This document shows positions 63,191 to 64,000 of a stretch of 64,000 nucleotides of DNA, piece after piece; the stretch's first letter is position 1; each line of letters opens with the position of its first letter. The stretch spans positions 247,501 to 311,500 of the forward strand of contig JAODUO010000543.1 in NCBI GenBank assembly GCA_025642075.2, given 5' to 3'. This DNA is from Ridgeia piscesae. Taxonomy: Eukaryota; Annelida; Polychaeta; Sabellida; Siboglinidae. The notes beneath the pieces were generated by a model. The model saw nothing but the letters and a program-made list of their open reading frames with translations, had not been told where the DNA came from and did no database searches. The translations under genes and the position numbers were made by a program.

Positions 63191-64000
63191 TGCTGACAAT
63201 CTTACGTTCCGAACTAACAATACTGTTGAACTTGCCATGACACTATTGTATATTTGGAACCTGTTTTAATTAGGAATTAAAAAAACTGCTCGGGGGGATG
63301 ACAAGCACCTTGGCAGTGTCCCTTGGAGATAATATTCTGATTTGATAATTTGAGTGTGAGTGAGACTTCATTTAAGATTATAACTCTAGGCTAGTGCTGT
63401 GCCTAAAATCTGTTTAGCCAATTTGACTAAAGGTCAGAAATTTGTTTAGCCATATGAGATTTTCTTTAGCCATTTTTTAGATCAATTACATTACCCAGTA
63501 TAAAAATGCAAAATAAGACATAATATAATATATAAATCTTTACAATATTTACAATAAATGCCCAATTTTAATATTGCCTATCTTAAAGCATCATGTGACT
63601 GCTCAGTAATTGATTAATTGAATAGAATAATTCACCAAATTAGTTAACTGTGATCGACTGTAATCCGGGCCTGGGTGACGCAGGCTATACACGATAAAAC
63701 ACGTTTGAATGAATTACAACCTATATTGGCATTTTATTGAATAGTTACCAGATGGCACATTGATTAATGACCATGCCATGTGACTGAGCCGATACTGAGC
63801 GATAATATGGAACCTGTACTCGTCTCAAACTTGTAATTAGCGTCATCAAGCACTGACAAGCAGGTCCCCAATGTCTAGTAAACAATTCTTAATTGAATTA
63901 AGTCCCCACATTGTCTGAGCATGGCTAAATGGAGGGATTAGCGACCTATTGTTTACCCAGCTGGTCACTTTACACTGACTGGTTATTTGGGTCAGTTGGG

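Larger units (their letters stand above)
61711..64000 (+). other. SCaMC intron 1, remainder
   Basis: CpG-poor AT-rich intron. No second SCaMC exon was found up to the window end. Confidence 0.5.

Overview
ORGANISM. The window is animal nuclear DNA: short exons in long introns with GT-AG (and one GC-AG) borders, tRNA-derived SINEs, non-LTR retrotransposon remnants, MITE-like inverted-repeat elements, and many micro- and minisatellites. CpG-rich and CpG-poor blocks alternate, and the CpG-poor blocks coincide with the transcription units I can model. That pattern fits mosaic gene-body methylation in an invertebrate, most likely a mollusc or other lophotrochozoan. The phylum is an inference and is not proven. 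The listed open reading frames are mostly shadows of tandem repeats.

LAYOUT. (1) 1-24.4 kb is CpG-rich, gene-poor DNA. It holds a Mutator-like (MULE) element with a transposase relic (3641-4418), an RTE-type retrotransposon relic (4420-5165), an exact 23 x 67 bp minisatellite (8127-9667), a 485 bp MITE with ~53 bp terminal inverted repeats (10912-11396), a mosaic of related pentanucleotide repeats (11.8-12.27 kb), an L2/Rex1-like reverse transcriptase relic (12.29-13.86 kb) and a ~590 bp palindrome (14190-14776). It also holds two weak but similar candidate gene starts, near 0.57-1.75 kb and 16.07-19.3 kb. (2) 24.45-43.91 kb, minus strand, is a full-length EEIG1/FAM102 gene. I reconstruct 8 coding exons totalling 1074 bp (357 codons plus stop). 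Its introns hold a 5.3 kb 44-bp minisatellite, a 46-bp minisatellite and a 17-bp minisatellite. (3) 44.8-46 kb, the interval between genes, holds a 239 bp MITE and two non-LTR reverse transcriptase C-terminal relics. (4) 46.34-53.34 kb, plus strand, is a spliced Ginger/KRBA2-like integrase gene: HHCC zinc finger, DDE integrase core, a GPY/F-like basic domain, a tesmin/TSO1-like CXC motif and a PHD-like C terminus. It carries two frame disruptions and a duplicated exon with a lost splice acceptor. (5) 54-64 kb holds an intact SINE, a (CCGT)n tract, an ~870 bp (CA)n tract, the first coding exon of a calcium-regulated mitochondrial ATP-Mg/Pi carrier (SCaMC; SLC25A24/25 family) at 58388-58558, and a 1.8 kb fold-back element that splits a SINE in its first intron.

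HOW THE GENES RELATE. EEIG1 (minus) and SCaMC (plus) lie head to head. As I recall, their human paralogues are also divergent neighbours (FAM102A-SLC25A25 on 9q34 and FAM102B-SLC25A24 on 1p13), so this looks like an ancestral bilaterian gene pair with an integrase gene inserted between. I see no functional pathway joining all three genes.
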